The notes: generated by a model not told the origin, from the letters alone. 64,000 nucleotides of DNA from Tetradesmus obliquus (GCA_030272155.1 CP126194.1:5199501-5263500); one strand, 5' to 3'; shown: positions 1 to 31,849, counted from the stretch's first letter. A program made the numbers and translations.

Positions 1-157
1 GATCGCAGTCGCTGCTCAAGCAGAGCAAGAGCGGCATGCAGCACATGGTCAAGCCAGCATGGCCTACTTGTCAACACAGGCTGATTGCGCCACACCGGCA
101 TCCAGCATGCTGCACTCACACTACCTCTTTCTGTGCCTTGTGCTCCCCTCCCCGCAG
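1..157 (+). other. 3' part of a PRP8 intron
   Basis: The sequence ends in a pyrimidine-rich stretch and CCCGCAG directly before the first readable PRP8 exon at 158. No other feature is visible in it. Confidence 0.85.
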
Positions 158-20160
<20,003 letters not shown>

Positions 20161-21581
20161 AGTGCAGCTGCGGCTTTGAGTGCGGCGCTGCTCAGCAGCA
20201 CACGGCTGCAAGCGGCTGCTAAGCCCGCGGCGGCGACGGCAGCGGCGGCAGCCAGTGGCTGTTGTCTGCACAGGCGCAGCTGTTGCTGGGTTTTTGTGAG
20301 GGCTGCTGCGCGTGTGAACGGCAGGGGGTGAGCATGCTGCTTGCGTGCAGCAGCTAGACTTCTGCCGTGTGGTATACCCCTGTGAGGGTGCGCTGCAGCA
20401 GGTTGTGGCTGCGTGCAAGTTGTTGCAGGGGTGTTTGAGGTGTTCTGGGCAGCTGGGAGCGCGTGTCTGGCGCTGGTTGTGTCCTGGTGCTGCAGCCAGC
20501 TGGGCTGTGGACAGGGCAGGGCGCGTGGATGCGTGGCACTGCTGTTTGGGGATTGCAGTGGGGTGGGTGGTGGATGTGGGCATGCAAACCTGGGCCGAGT
20601 AGGCACTGGTGAGGGTGCTGCCGCGTGCAGTGTGGTAGGTAGGTTAGGATAGATGTTGAGAAAGCACGCTGTCCGCTGTGTTGTGTTTGCGGCAAGGACC
20701 TGTCGTTATGTCTCAGGTTTGTTTGCTGTTCAGTTGGCAGCGTGCAGCAGTCGTGCTGGCGTGGCCGCTGGCGCCTTGATGTCAATCTGCAGCTGTTAGC
20801 ATGCTGCTGTAGTGTGTTCACCTGCATCAGCAGTTGCTTCGCTGGCACCAGCTCGTTGTGCTCGTCCAGCTTGTTGCGGTATGGCATGGCAAGCCAGCCT
20901 GCTGTGTGGTGGTGGCATCTGCCACATGCAGCTGGTGCATGGGGTGCTTCAGGCTTGGCTAGCGCCTGCATGTTGGACATTTTGGAGCTCTGCAAGCTGC
21001 TTAAAAAGTTTGCTCACTTGTGGCCTTGACGTTGGCCTTGACGTGGTATGCATGCGTGTGCAGCGCTGTCAGCAGCATGTTGTGGGCCACCAGCTGGTGG
21101 CTGCAGCCTGGCTTTGATTGTCAGTCTGTTGTGCTACGGCTGCATGCTATGGCCTTTGTTCCGAGGTCACGCAGAAGGGATTCGACTTTGCAGCTGCAGC
21201 GGATGCACCAGTCGCTGCTTGAGAGATCCTGGATGGTTTTGGCAGTTGCAGTCGGAGCTGCTGCATCTCACGTCCTCATGGACGTGTCATGTTGTTCATG
21301 TTGTTGCTTGCTTGGCAGGTGTAACAGCAGTTGACACAGCTTTGATACCTAGCTTTTACTTGCTGCGGAACCAGAAGTCCATGGATGGAGGCCGCCCCGC
21401 CCGTGGCATGATGCGCCCAGTGCCACAGCAGGCAACCAGCTGTATGCACCGTGCAAGGCTTGCCTCGACTTGCCTAGTGTTCACAGCTGCCATCAGACCG
21501 CAAGCGTGTGTAGCCACACCTGCCACCTCATCATGGTGAGCAAGCCGTATTAGCTAATGCCGTCAGCAAGCCATACCAACA
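20161..21581. other. PRP8 3' region and convergent intergenic stretch
   Basis: No coding sequence is supported here. PRP8 (+) and the FBH1-like gene (-) converge. A TGTAA word at 21320-21324 is the first good algal poly(A) signal after the PRP8 stop, implying a 3' UTR of about 1.2 kb if used. Confidence 0.6.
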
Positions 21582-21586
21582 TTACA
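21582..21586 (-). terminator. Poly(A) signal TGTAA of the FBH1-like gene
   Basis: TTACA on the + strand (TGTAA in sense) lies about 31 bases after the TAA stop of the minus-strand gene, the usual kind of position in green algae. Confidence 0.5.
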
Positions 21587-21616
21587 CAAGCTGGCAGCCA
21601 CACAGCGCAGCGACAA

Positions 21617-24600
21617 TTAGCAGCACAGCTGCCCCCAGATCGTGCTGCTCTTCACACATCCAGCGCAGATGGGCTTCTCCTGCTGCTGCTGCATCGCCTG
21701 CCACTGCTGCTCCAGCTGCTGCACCTGCTGCATCACGCCTGCTGCCAACCCTGGCTCGGCCTGCTCAGCTCCAAACAGCACAGGCATCTGCAGCCGCAGC
21801 TGCTGGGACACCAGTGCTATGGCCACACCTTGTGCAGCGCTTGATGTGCTTGATGTGGCAGTACCTGCTGGCCTATCCATGCGCTGCTCGCAGCAGCTGC
21901 AGTGCTGAGCAGCTGCTTGGCTCTCCTCGACAGCCTCGCCCCTTGCTGCATCGCCAGCAGCCTGTGTGCAGCAGCGGCAGCAGGGCCAGCATACTGCTTG
22001 AGGCATACACAAACGAGGCGCCGTAGTGCGTTGAGGGAGGACGCAACACCCGAGCAGTGCGCCGCATGCATTACTTGCCTGGCATCCAATCTATCCGTCG
22101 CCCGTGTGCTGCGTACCATTGCAGTTACTAGCACAGCACAGTATGCTGGCATAAACTCCGCACAGATATGCAATGTGATGTGTGTTCAGCCACCTGCAGG
22201 TCTCAGCTGCATCAGCACCGGCCTGTGGCTGCCTGCCAGCAGCAGCTGCTGCAGGTCTGGGTTGAGCACCAGCGCCAGCTTGGCCCGAGTCGCAGCCACG
22301 TACAGCAGGTTGTACTCGTCAACCTGCAGCACACAGCCACAGCAGCAGGCTTACCGCACTTCAAAAGGGCTTGTCATTTGGTTAAACTTACTGTGTGCTG
22401 TTTTTTTACATCTGCCTGCTGGAAAGTTGAGCCATAGCCCACACTCTGCACTTACAGTTACCCTGCCCCTCCACTTCAGAGACTGCTCAGCCACGTGCAC
22501 GGATGGGTTCACCCGAAATCCAGCCGCACTCTACATCTGCATCCACAAGCTCACAGCAAGGACTCAAAACCACACACGTACACACACAAGCAACCCCACA
22601 GCCCATAGCCAGCTTTGTACCAGCACCACCAACCACACCTCCACGTCGGGCTGCCGTCCTGCACGCAGTGGTGTGAAGTCGACAGCCAGCTGCACGTAGT
22701 CCTCTGCATGCGTGCTGAGCTGCAGCAAGCACCCTGCAGACCCCACAGCCCTGCTACTTCCCCTGCAATTCAAAGCATGCTCAGCCACACCACAAGCACA
22801 CGCAGCATCCAGCTGCACTCTTCCATGCACACTCAAGCTCACGGCACACACGTGCACACACACATGGGCAAAGCCACACGCATTGGCTGTCCACAGCTAT
22901 CTGCAACACTCACCTCTACGTCGGGCTGCCGTCCCGCTTGTATGGGTGTGAAGTCATCAGCCAGCTGCACGTAGTCCTCCTCGCAGCCCTTGGCCTTGTG
23001 GCAGGTGCCCAGGATGAAGTCAGCATCAGCCTTGCGCAGCACCTGACAACAGCAGCAGCAGCAGCAGCAGCAGCAGTGCCAATTGCTTACGCTCAGGGCC
23101 TTGTGGCAGGTGCCCAGGATGAATTCCGCGTCAGCCTTGCATCGCACCTACAATAGAAGCAGCAGCAGTGGCAGCAGCAGCAGCACCATCCAGAGTGAGG
23201 GCCTTGTGGCAGGTGCCCAGGATGAAGTCAGCGTCAGCTTTGTGCAGCACCTGCAGTAGCAGCAGCAGCAGCAGTTGCAGTTGCAATTGCTTACGCTCAG
23301 GGCCTTGTGGCAGGTGCCCAGGATGAAGTCCGCATCAGCCTTGCACCGCACCTACAACAACAGCAGCAGCAGCAGCAGCAATTGTAGTCCCACAAACTCA
23401 GGACCTTGTGGCATGTTCCCAAAATGCATTTGGCATCAGCTGACCACAACAAACACGGCAGCAGCAGCAGTAGCAGCAGGAGCAGCAGAAGCAGCAGCAG
23501 CAGCAGCAGCAACACTTGCGGTTGCTCAAACTCAGGGCCTTGTGGCAGGTGCCGCAGGAGTGAATGCGGCTTTGGCCTTGACGCGCACCTGACCATAGCA
23601 GCAGCAGCAGCGACGGCGGCGGCGGCAGCAGCAATACACTAAGGGCCGCTTGTATCTTAGTACAGGCAGCCCCCATGTTTGTGCACTGCTGCAGCCTGGG
23701 TGCATCAGAACATGCGGTCAACTTGATCAGGCGCCGTTGACGCAAAACTTGCACACCAAAGCATGCACACCAAAAGCTCTTACTCGCATGCACGCAGCCG
23801 CAGGGCCCACCTGTGCATCCTTGATGGCGTCCACCAGCTGCTGCGTGGCCTGCTTGTACTTGCGCACCAGGCCAATGGCGCCCAGCAGGTCAGCGTCCTC
23901 ACGCCGCTCAGCAGCCTTCTCCAGGTCATCCCAGGAGCTGTACTGCCTGAACCTCATGCCTTGGTACCTGCAGGCAGTACAACAGGCAGTTATTAAGCGG
24001 TATAACAGGCAGTACATCAGGCAGTACGGCAGGCAGCAGATCAGGCATTACAGTACAGCAGCAGCAAGTCAGTCAACGGCTAGACTGCTTATTGTGTTCT
24101 TCTAAGCATGTGTTGTACTGCTCCGCACACAGACAGCCAGCAACACAGCCTCAAACCTGCTGGAGATGGCCACGCGTTCTACTACAGTTCTGCATGCACT
24201 TGCAAAGCTTTCAGCAACATATAACAAAGTGACAAAATGTAACATCATGTAACGGCAGCACACTTGAGCCTGTATATGCCCAGCACGTTCTCCAGGAACT
24301 CCACCCTGCCGCTGTAGCCACCACAGCAGTCAGGAACAGCTTCGGCACGACATACTGCTGCTGCTGCTGCTGCTGCTGTTGAGGCGTTGACAGCTGGCTG
24401 CCAGCTCTGCTGTAGCCTGGGCTGCCGAGCAGTGCATTGTTGCTGCCCTGGCTGCTGAAATGGCTGCCATGCAGCACACCCTGCTGCTGCTGCTGCTGCT
24501 GCTGCTCTGCTTCTTCCCTGTCTTGCTCCAGCACACGTGCAGCAGCAGCAGCTGCTGCAACAACCGGCACTCCAAATAGGTTGCGCCGCAGGCTGCCATC

Positions 24601-27600
24601 TGCCGCATCAAGTGCAGCAGCGCGGCCGCCGTTGTTGCGCGCGCCAGTGCCTGGTGTGCCGGCCAGCCTAATGCCAGGCGTGGCAGAAGCAGGGCTGCCC
24701 AGCCCTGCCAGCTGCCTAACAGGCAGCACCAGCGCCGCTGCAGCCTCCAACCACGCCTTGTAATAACGTGTTACATACCATAGCGGCTTCCGCTTGCCTG
24801 TTTGGGGGTCAACCGGTGGAAGCGCCAGGTGCAGCTGTTTTGGCCCGTCCTTTGTGTCCACACGCAAGCTCAGCGACTCCAGCTGCGCAGGAGTGTGGTC
24901 TGTGGTGGTCTGCTGCGGCAGCAGCTGCACTTGCTCAAAGTAAGCCTCCTCTGCTCCTGCTTCTGCACCTTCTGCGCCTTCTGCCTGGCCTGCTGCTGCT
25001 GCTGCTGCTGTGCCTTGCTGAGCATGGTCTGGCTTTACCTGCCTGTACACGGCTGCGTGCTGCCAGCCCACACCCACCAGGGGCCGCTTGCGCTCACCCA
25101 ACTGCCACAGCAGCCTGCAGGGCAATGGTAAAACGCACAAATCAACGCAGCAATAGGTGACAGGATCCCGCACAGACATGAAGGGAGTGGCTTTGAGCCC
25201 TGCAGGCCAGTTGAACGAGCAATGCTCGGTACAGCCACAGTGAGCATCTCCGCACAGCATGCAGATCCACACAATGGTTTGTAGGGAGCACAGCCACTGC
25301 CGGCCATCGTCGCACCATGCAGGACATGAAGCCACACATAGCCCCTTAGGACCTTTGCATTAAGATCCTACACAGGATAGATGCAGGGCACTGGTCAAGA
25401 CTGCAATGACAGACCCCCACCCCACTCACTTGTTTGCCACTGCAGCTACAGCCGGCCCCAGCCTAAAGCTGCTGCTGAGGCTGTAGCTCCTGACCCTGCT
25501 GGGCCGCCGCGCCGCCGCAGCCGCCGCCGCCGCACCCTCCAGCGCATTGGCACAGTGATTGAAGCTGTAGATGTGCTGGTGCCTGTCCCCTACCAGCACT
25601 CTCAAGCAAGGCTGACTCAGCAGCATCTGCAGTGTAACCAGATTGACATCTTGCGCCTCATCAATGAGGATGATTTGGTAGCGCTGGCCGCGCCAGTTGC
25701 GCAGGATGCCCTGGTTGTCTACGAGGGAGTCTGAGAATTGCTTGAGGTAGGTGTTGTGGCTGAACTTCAAGGGGCGGCAGGAGGAGTCCATGATGGCCTG
25801 CCACATCTGCTGCGCCACCTCAACGTAGTCAGGAGGGTCGCTGCGGCAGCACAGCACATACACAAAAGACAGCACACATGCACAGCAGCGTTAGCGTCCT
25901 CAGCGCAGATAGTGGCTGCGGCATGACAGCACAAACACAAAGACAGCCTGTGCCAGCAGCTCAAGCGCCGCTAACAGGGAACGTACAAGCACAACACACA
26001 GTACGGCAGCTGGGAGTTTGTACGCATATGCCTCGCGTGTACACTCAAGTCAATGCATACCACGCTCTTCAAGCACAACAGGGCGTGCTTCAACAGCACC
26101 CAGCAGAGCAGCTGCCGCATTGCATCATAAACATGTCATGCACGTGGGTTCCTCACCACAGCGGGTCCAGGGGCCTGGGCTTGTTGCAATGCACCAGTGT
26201 GCTTCAACAGCAAGCAGCACAGCAGCTTTTCCCCTAAATGCAAAAATGAAGCCTCAGCTGTTAGCGTCCTCACCTCAGCGGGTCCAGGGCCTTGGGCAGG
26301 TGCTGCCGCCCCAGCCGCCTGTCAGCACTCGTCACAAACTTGTCCAGCGCCTCCTTCACTGCTGCCGCTACCTGGCGCGGCGGGCCCTTGCTGCCGGCAG
26401 CGACGCGCTGCTGGTAGTAGGGCAGCTGCTTGAGAGCATCCCAGATTTCATCCACCATCAAGCCCCCGTTCCAGCTGCAGGGTGTGAAGCAGGTTTGAAT
26501 GGAAGCATGTGTGTCATGGCAGGCGGAGAAACCGGAAGAATGCAACTATTATGCAGTAAGGCAGCACCTTGAGGGCATCCCAGATCTCATCCACCATTAA
26601 GCCCGCCCAGCTGCAGGGATTGAAACAGGTGTGAAGGCAGCAGGTGTCTCAGGGTGGGCGGAGAAGTTGGAAGAATGCAACTATGATGCCACAAGGCAGC
26701 AGCTTGAGCCGCTCCCAGATCTCATCCACCATCAAGCCCCCCGGCCCGCTGCAGGGTGTAAAGCAGGATTGAAAGATAAGCATGTGTTTCATATGGTGGG
26801 CGGAGAAGTTGGAAGAATGCAACTTGTATGCAATAAGGCAGCAGTTTGAGGGCATCCCAAATCTCATCAACCATCAAGCCCCCATTCCAGCTGCAGGGTG
26901 TGAAGCAGGTTTGAAAGGTAGCATGTGTGTCATGGTGGGCGGAGAAGTTGGAAGAATGCAACTATTATGCAATAAGGCAGCACCTTGAGGGCATCCCAGA
27001 TCTCATCCACCATCAAGCCCCCCGGCCAGCTGCAGGGTGTGAAGCAGGTACAAGGATAAGCACGTGTCTCATGGCGGGCGGAGAAACCGCAAGAATGCAA
27101 CTATGATGCAATAAGGCAGCTGCATGAGGGCATCCCAAATCTCATCCACCATCAAGCCCCCGTTCCAGCTGCAGGGTGTGAAGCAGGTTGACAAGATAAG
27201 CATGTGTCTCATGGTGGGCGGCATGGCTTTCAGCCATTGTATGTAAGCGACGTCTATGCAGCGAAAGACTTGTAATGTCCTGCTGCTGCGCCACTTACAG
27301 CTGCCAGCCGCGTGGCCGCGCCTTCATCTCCTCCCGCTTGGGGGCAGCCAGCTGGTGCGTGGTCCTGCAGCAGCAGCAGCAGCAGCAGTAGCAGCAGCAG
27401 CAGCATCAGCAGCAGCAGCACAGCCAATGAGAGCTGGTGAATGGTGAAGACTGTTCATGGCCGGTTAGTGTTATCATGATGATGCTGTTGCTGCTGGCAA
27501 AGAGGGCGGCTTTTGATGCAAGTACACACGTTCTTCCAGTAGCGTCAGTTGACATATGTGCATGTTGTGCGTGTGGCTGTACTGCCGTGTAACTGTACTG

Positions 27601-30600
27601 CCAAGCGGCTGTGCATGTAGCTGTGCTGCTGCTTCTGGCTTTGCTTCTGCAAAAGCACCCGCAGCATGTGGCAGACGACCTGAACCTCTACAATCACACC
27701 TCACATCAACCCAGCAGTATTGCTTACTTGCAGTCAACATGCCTGGGCGTGCTGCTGCGTGCATCTTCCACCACTACCTTGTTGAAAGCTGTGTACAGGA
27801 AGACTGACTCTGGGTTGGCATGCATCAGCAGCTTGAGAGTGGTAGACTTGGCAGTGCCTGCAGCAGAGGGGCGAGGCGCAACAGCAGACAGCGTAATTGA
27901 ATAACACATAAGTGAAACGAGCTCAGTGTCTTAATGTACAGCCTGCAGTGCACTGGTTACGCGTCTCTGCTGTGTTGCCATTGATGGATATAGAATTGCC
28001 GTGTGTAAATATCCAACGTCTGCAATCATAGGCTGGTTTGCTGTGTTCAGTTGACAAGAGGAAGGTTCAGGTGCAAGTCTTCTGCTCACTCAGCGGCAAG
28101 GCATTGATGCTGCGGCAGCAGCACAGGAGCAGCACAACACAAAAGATTGACGGTCAGTGTTTGACCAGGGATAGGTGCGTGGCTGGTGCTTTTCTGCAAC
28201 CGCTCGACACAAAACAGGTACTACTTGACATACAGGTATCAGCCGCGAATGTCACGCCAAAACGCAGTATCCGTGTTTGACTGGACCATAATTACAGCAG
28301 TTGCCCTCTCATGCCACACCTAGAAACACCTAAACCTTGCATCCAGTCAGACCCATAGCCACGAGCATCATTCCTAGCATCATGAGGCACTGTGCCCAAA
28401 CTACCCAGCCCCACAGCCGTCACGTCACTCACAGCACCAGGTCATTGTTTGCGCCCGGCGCAGCCGCCACCGCGTGCACCACCTTGAGCTGCTCCGCAGT
28501 GGGCCGAGCCCCCGCAGGCAAGCCTGCTGCAGCTGCCAGCTGGCTGCTGTTGGGCTGGCCAGGCATGCCGCTCAGTGCTGCTGCTGCTGCATCTGCCTCC
28601 TGCGCCTCCTGCAGCAGCAGCTCCTGTGCGATGATTGGCAGCAGCAGCAACAGTAGCAGCCGCAGAAGGAAAGTCGTGGTGATGTGCTGGCTGTTTGAAA
28701 AGGCGGTACTAAGCTAGCACAGGTGCTGGCTGAGCACCAAACTTCACTGCTGTAGTGCTAGCTCCAGGCTGCCTGCCCAAAACATTTGCAGCGACAACAG
28801 CTGATTGAAAGTCAGGTATGTTATGACAGATGTTATATAACATCAACACAGTCATTGTGACATGTACACACCTGCAGCACGCTGTAATGCAGCTCCTGCA
28901 GTGCAGCCGCCTCCTGCAGGCCGTTTCTCCTGAGCGGGGCCAGCCGCAGCAGCACCAGCAGCGCCGACAGGAACTGCCACACATGATAATGCAGGCAGGC
29001 AGCAGATGACTCACAGCCTTGCGGCAGCCAGTGGCTGCTGCTGCCGCCATCAGCACCTGCAGCACTGTCACTGCCATCAGCAGGAGTGCTGCTGCCGCCT
29101 GCTGCTGCAGCTGGATCTGTGGCTTCTTCCCAGGGCGTGGTGTCAGGTGCAGGAACAGGTATCTGCCTCCATAAGACCCTGATGCTGCTGCTTTTGCTTC
29201 TGCTGTTGGGCCTGCTGCCACTGCTTTCATCAGCATTGCTGCTGCTGCTGCTTGCAGCCTGTGCAGCCAGCTTCAGCAGCTGCTGAGCCAGCCTGGCACC
29301 GCCGCCAGCAGCAGCAGCAGAGGTGGTTGAGGCCAGCAGGCCCAGCAGCAGTGTGCCCCAGAAGCCCCGCGCAGCAGCAGGACAGCCAGCACCCCTGGCG
29401 GCAAGCAGCAGTTTGCAGGCAAACTGCAGTTGGCAGCTGTATGTGTGACGTGTAGTAGCACGGGCTGTGCTGTGCAGCCATCGGCTGAGGTGCACTTCTG
29501 TCCGCATTGCAAGTTCTGCTGCTTTGGCATATTGCCTTACTGACAGCTACGCCATGCAATGCATGTTATATAGCAAACACTGTGCAACTCACTTGACCAT
29601 CAAACACTGTGCAACTCACTTGACCATCAAACACTGTGCAACTCACTTGACCATCAAACACTGTGCAACTCACTTGACCATCAAACACTGTGCAACTCAC
29701 TTGACCAGCAAACACTGTGCAACTCACTTGACCAGCAAACACTGTGCAACTCACTTGACCATCGCCCGCACGGCAAGTGCTGTTTCTGCGCCAAGGCAAT
29801 CGTCATTGAGCCGCAGCGCCCGCCTGCTGCCCCAGCCTGCCTCCGGCTCTGCATCAGGGCCCCACCACCCGACAAACAGCGCTGCTGCAGCTAGCACCTG
29901 CAGTCGATACTGCGGCTCCTCCTCTTCCTGTGACAGCTCTTCACTTCTGTCTTCCTGCTCGCTTTCATTTTCGGCTGCTACATCATCACCAGCTGCACCT
30001 CGCTGCTGCTGCTGCGGCTGCTACTGGGCTTGTGGTGTGCCGGAGGATGCGTCAAGGCCAAAGGCTGCAGCCAGGGCAGGCACTTCATGCAGGCTGATGG
30101 GCTCATCACAGCCCCGGGTGCGCCGCTCCAGGCAGCTCCACTAGTGCACACCCTGTGGCTGTGATGGCTGCTGGCGCATGCGCAAGGAAACAGCAGCAGC
30201 AGCAGCAGCAGCAACAGAAGCAAGGGAGGAGCTGTTGAGTGCCTGTTTGGCGCGTGATGCTTACAAAACTTACAGGCAATCGTAGGTGTGCCTTCAGATA
30301 ACCACCAGTGGTCAATTTGCAAATGCTTGGCTTATGGAAACGTGTCCATTTGATAGGTGCCAGCCAGCTCACCCTGTGGTGCTGCCCAAAGCAGACGAGC
30401 TTGCTGAGAGAACCATCCAGCTTCCTGCAAGCACCAGGCAGAGTTTTTTCGACTAAAAAATAGCTCAAAATCAAAAAGAGGTGATTGATATGGAAAGTGC
30501 TGGCAACACTGAACCGCTGTGAAGTAGCAGACACAGCTGACATGCTGCTGTGCTTGCCAGCAACACCATTTACTCCGCAAGTGCTGCAGCACGCACCTGC

Positions 30601-30745
30601 AGACCGCCTTGAGCCTACAGGCGTCATCAGCACTGGAGAACAGCAAAGCCCGTGCCAGTAAGTCCTCGGACAGCCCCAGCAGCAAGCCCTCCTCAGGCCC
30701 ACCCGCTGTATTGCCACGATGCGACCCGTTCCGTGGACCACTCAT
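21617..30745 (-). CDS. FBH1: FBH1-type F-box/UvrD DNA helicase, possibly damaged
   Basis: FBH1 is a 3'-5' superfamily 1 helicase and SCF component that removes Rad51 filaments. The N terminus has an F-box-like stretch (LSEDLLARALLFSSADDACR). Helicase parts: Q motif PTAEQLKVVHAV, HVDCKTTHQLA, motif II IDEAQDVN with SQPC and VGDRHQHIYSF, motif IV-like SSSFRLGPA, motif V FILGTCHKAKG, motif VI NLLYVAATRAKL; SQPC and VGD.HQ.IY.F point to FBH1 among UvrD proteins. Supported exons: 30745-30597, 30424-30373, 30140-29755, about 29515-28872, 28623-28433, 28109-28090 (20 nt, inferred), 27857-27728, 27364-27299, 26474-26274, 25840-25430, 25114-24264, 23967-23811, 23042-22914, 22323-22194, and a last exon of uncertain start ending at 21617. 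Oddities: an in-frame TAG at 30023-30021, a degenerate Walker A, a frame change near 24340-24385, and large polyQ/Ala insertions. The junctions around 29500 and 22194 are not certain. Confidence 0.78.
22630..22700 (-). repeat. Copy of the FBH1 motif-V exon 3' half
   Basis: In sense it reads EDYVQLAVDFTPLRAGRQPD followed by the GAGGTG donor context, closely matching the end of the real exon at 22914 (EDYVQLADDFTPIQAGRQPD). It lies in the following intron. Confidence 0.85.
23080..23600 (-). repeat. Five tandem copies of the FBH1 motif-V exon start
   Basis: The copies lie at about 23086-23152, 23196-23254, 23291-23353, 23395-23450 and 23530-23592. Each has in sense a CTG run, a CAG-type acceptor, the RCKADADFILGTCHKALS-like coding segment, and in several a GTAAGC donor about 60 bases on. 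The real exon starts at 23042 and continues as AKGCEEDYVQ. Copies at 23395 and 23530 are the most decayed. Confidence 0.88.
26430..27220 (-). repeat. Six-unit, about 139-bp tandem array containing an FBH1 exon start
   Basis: Units start near 26433, 26574, 26712, 26850, 26989 and 27129. Each contains in sense about 90 bases of intron, a CTGCAG acceptor and the WNGGLMVDEIWDALK coding sequence. Only the first unit (exon 26474-26274) continues into downstream coding sequence. Confidence 0.92.
29576..29760 (-). repeat. 27-bp minisatellite, about seven units, carrying a 5' splice site
   Basis: The unit reads in sense GGTCAAGTGAGTTGCACAGT plus GTTTGAT. The first unit in transcription order holds the real donor of the FBH1 exon 30140-29755 (GTCAA|GTGAGT); the others repeat the same donor within the intron. 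Units differ only at one position (CAT versus CAG on the + strand). Confidence 0.93.
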
Positions 30746-31790
30746 TATGTCAGCAAGTGTTTCTGTTGGTTATTCAACAAAATTGAATTGGTATCTGCTG
30801 CCTGTGACCAATTCGCTGTTCATGGATTGCTGACCGTTTCGGCAAAGTCTGATCACGCCCCGTAAACTGTCGCATACGCAATATATATGCTTTAGGTAAC
30901 GACAAATGCCGGTTTCAGCATCCACGTTGCGGGCAGAAGGCGCTGTCTGGGATGTAACTGCGCTGCATGTAACAGCCTGTGTGCGGCGTTATTAGGAAGG
31001 GACAAGTGCTCCAAGCGCCGAAACGTCACTGCAAACACCATGAGTTGACATAAAGACTGACTCCCTACGCGTCAAGTGATGCTGTAGTACCCCCAACGCA
31101 GCCGCCAAGGCTGCACAAAACACATGACAGATCTGTAGCGTCTCCACCGTCAAGGCACCACCAGCTCAGACATATAAGGAAAGTTGCCGAATTGCATTCA
31201 TTACAAGCATCAGCATCATGCAACATAATGCGCACTCACATGGCAGGAAGTGGTCCCCCGAAAGGCCACCGTGGCTGCTGAACCTCAGAATCAGACAGCT
31301 TGATGCAGCACATCTGCTGCACAACCCAATACGAAGAATGAGACCGACAGAAGGTGTACCCAGGACATGCACCTGATGCGCAACGTTGGAAGTTGACCTA
31401 CTCACTGAGTCTGCGGCACATGCCGATGTTTGCACCGCCGCAAACGCCCAACTGTTGAGTCAAGGTCCAAGAGCGTTACATCATATGAGTCACACGCAGC
31501 ACAATGCCACATGAATGCACACTGCCACCAACACGCTCCGCATCCAGGCTTGCAGCATCCCATACCTGAGGTGGCCTGGATCCGCAGTGCGCAGTGCGGC
31601 ATTTGCTGCGCAGTTGATGGCATGCATGCCTCACCAACCACCGGGTATCAAGTTGGCCAGCATAGTCTCCCAGTGCCACACGGCCAGGCCAGCTGTTTGC
31701 GTCACAACCAACGCAAACAAGATCTCAGGCACACCACACCAAATCTGACCACGTGTGCGCACATCCACAAAGCATCCACAACACCACATG
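30746..31790. other. FBH1 promoter and RED 3' region
   Basis: No coding sequence is supported here. A TTACA (TGTAA in sense) at 31476-31480 is a plausible poly(A) signal for RED. Sequence near the FBH1 start is AT-richer than the genes. No recognised promoter motif stands out. Confidence 0.5.

Positions 31791-31849
<59 letters not shown>
31791..31849 (-). repeat. (CAT)19 microsatellite forming a run of in-frame TGA codons after RED
   Basis: On the minus strand the RED stop codon (31849-31847) is TGA, and the following repeat reads TGA again and again in the same frame for about 19 triplets. Confidence 0.95.

Noticed and set aside
22980..27220. CRISPR-like direct repeats
   Set aside because: The repeated units are exon and intron pieces of FBH1 in a eukaryotic gene, with no spacer-repeat layout.
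29467..30144. Plus-strand open frame with repeated KHCATHLTI-like blocks
   Set aside because: It is the antisense of the 27-bp minisatellite and an FBH1 exon, so its openness is a by-product of the repeat.
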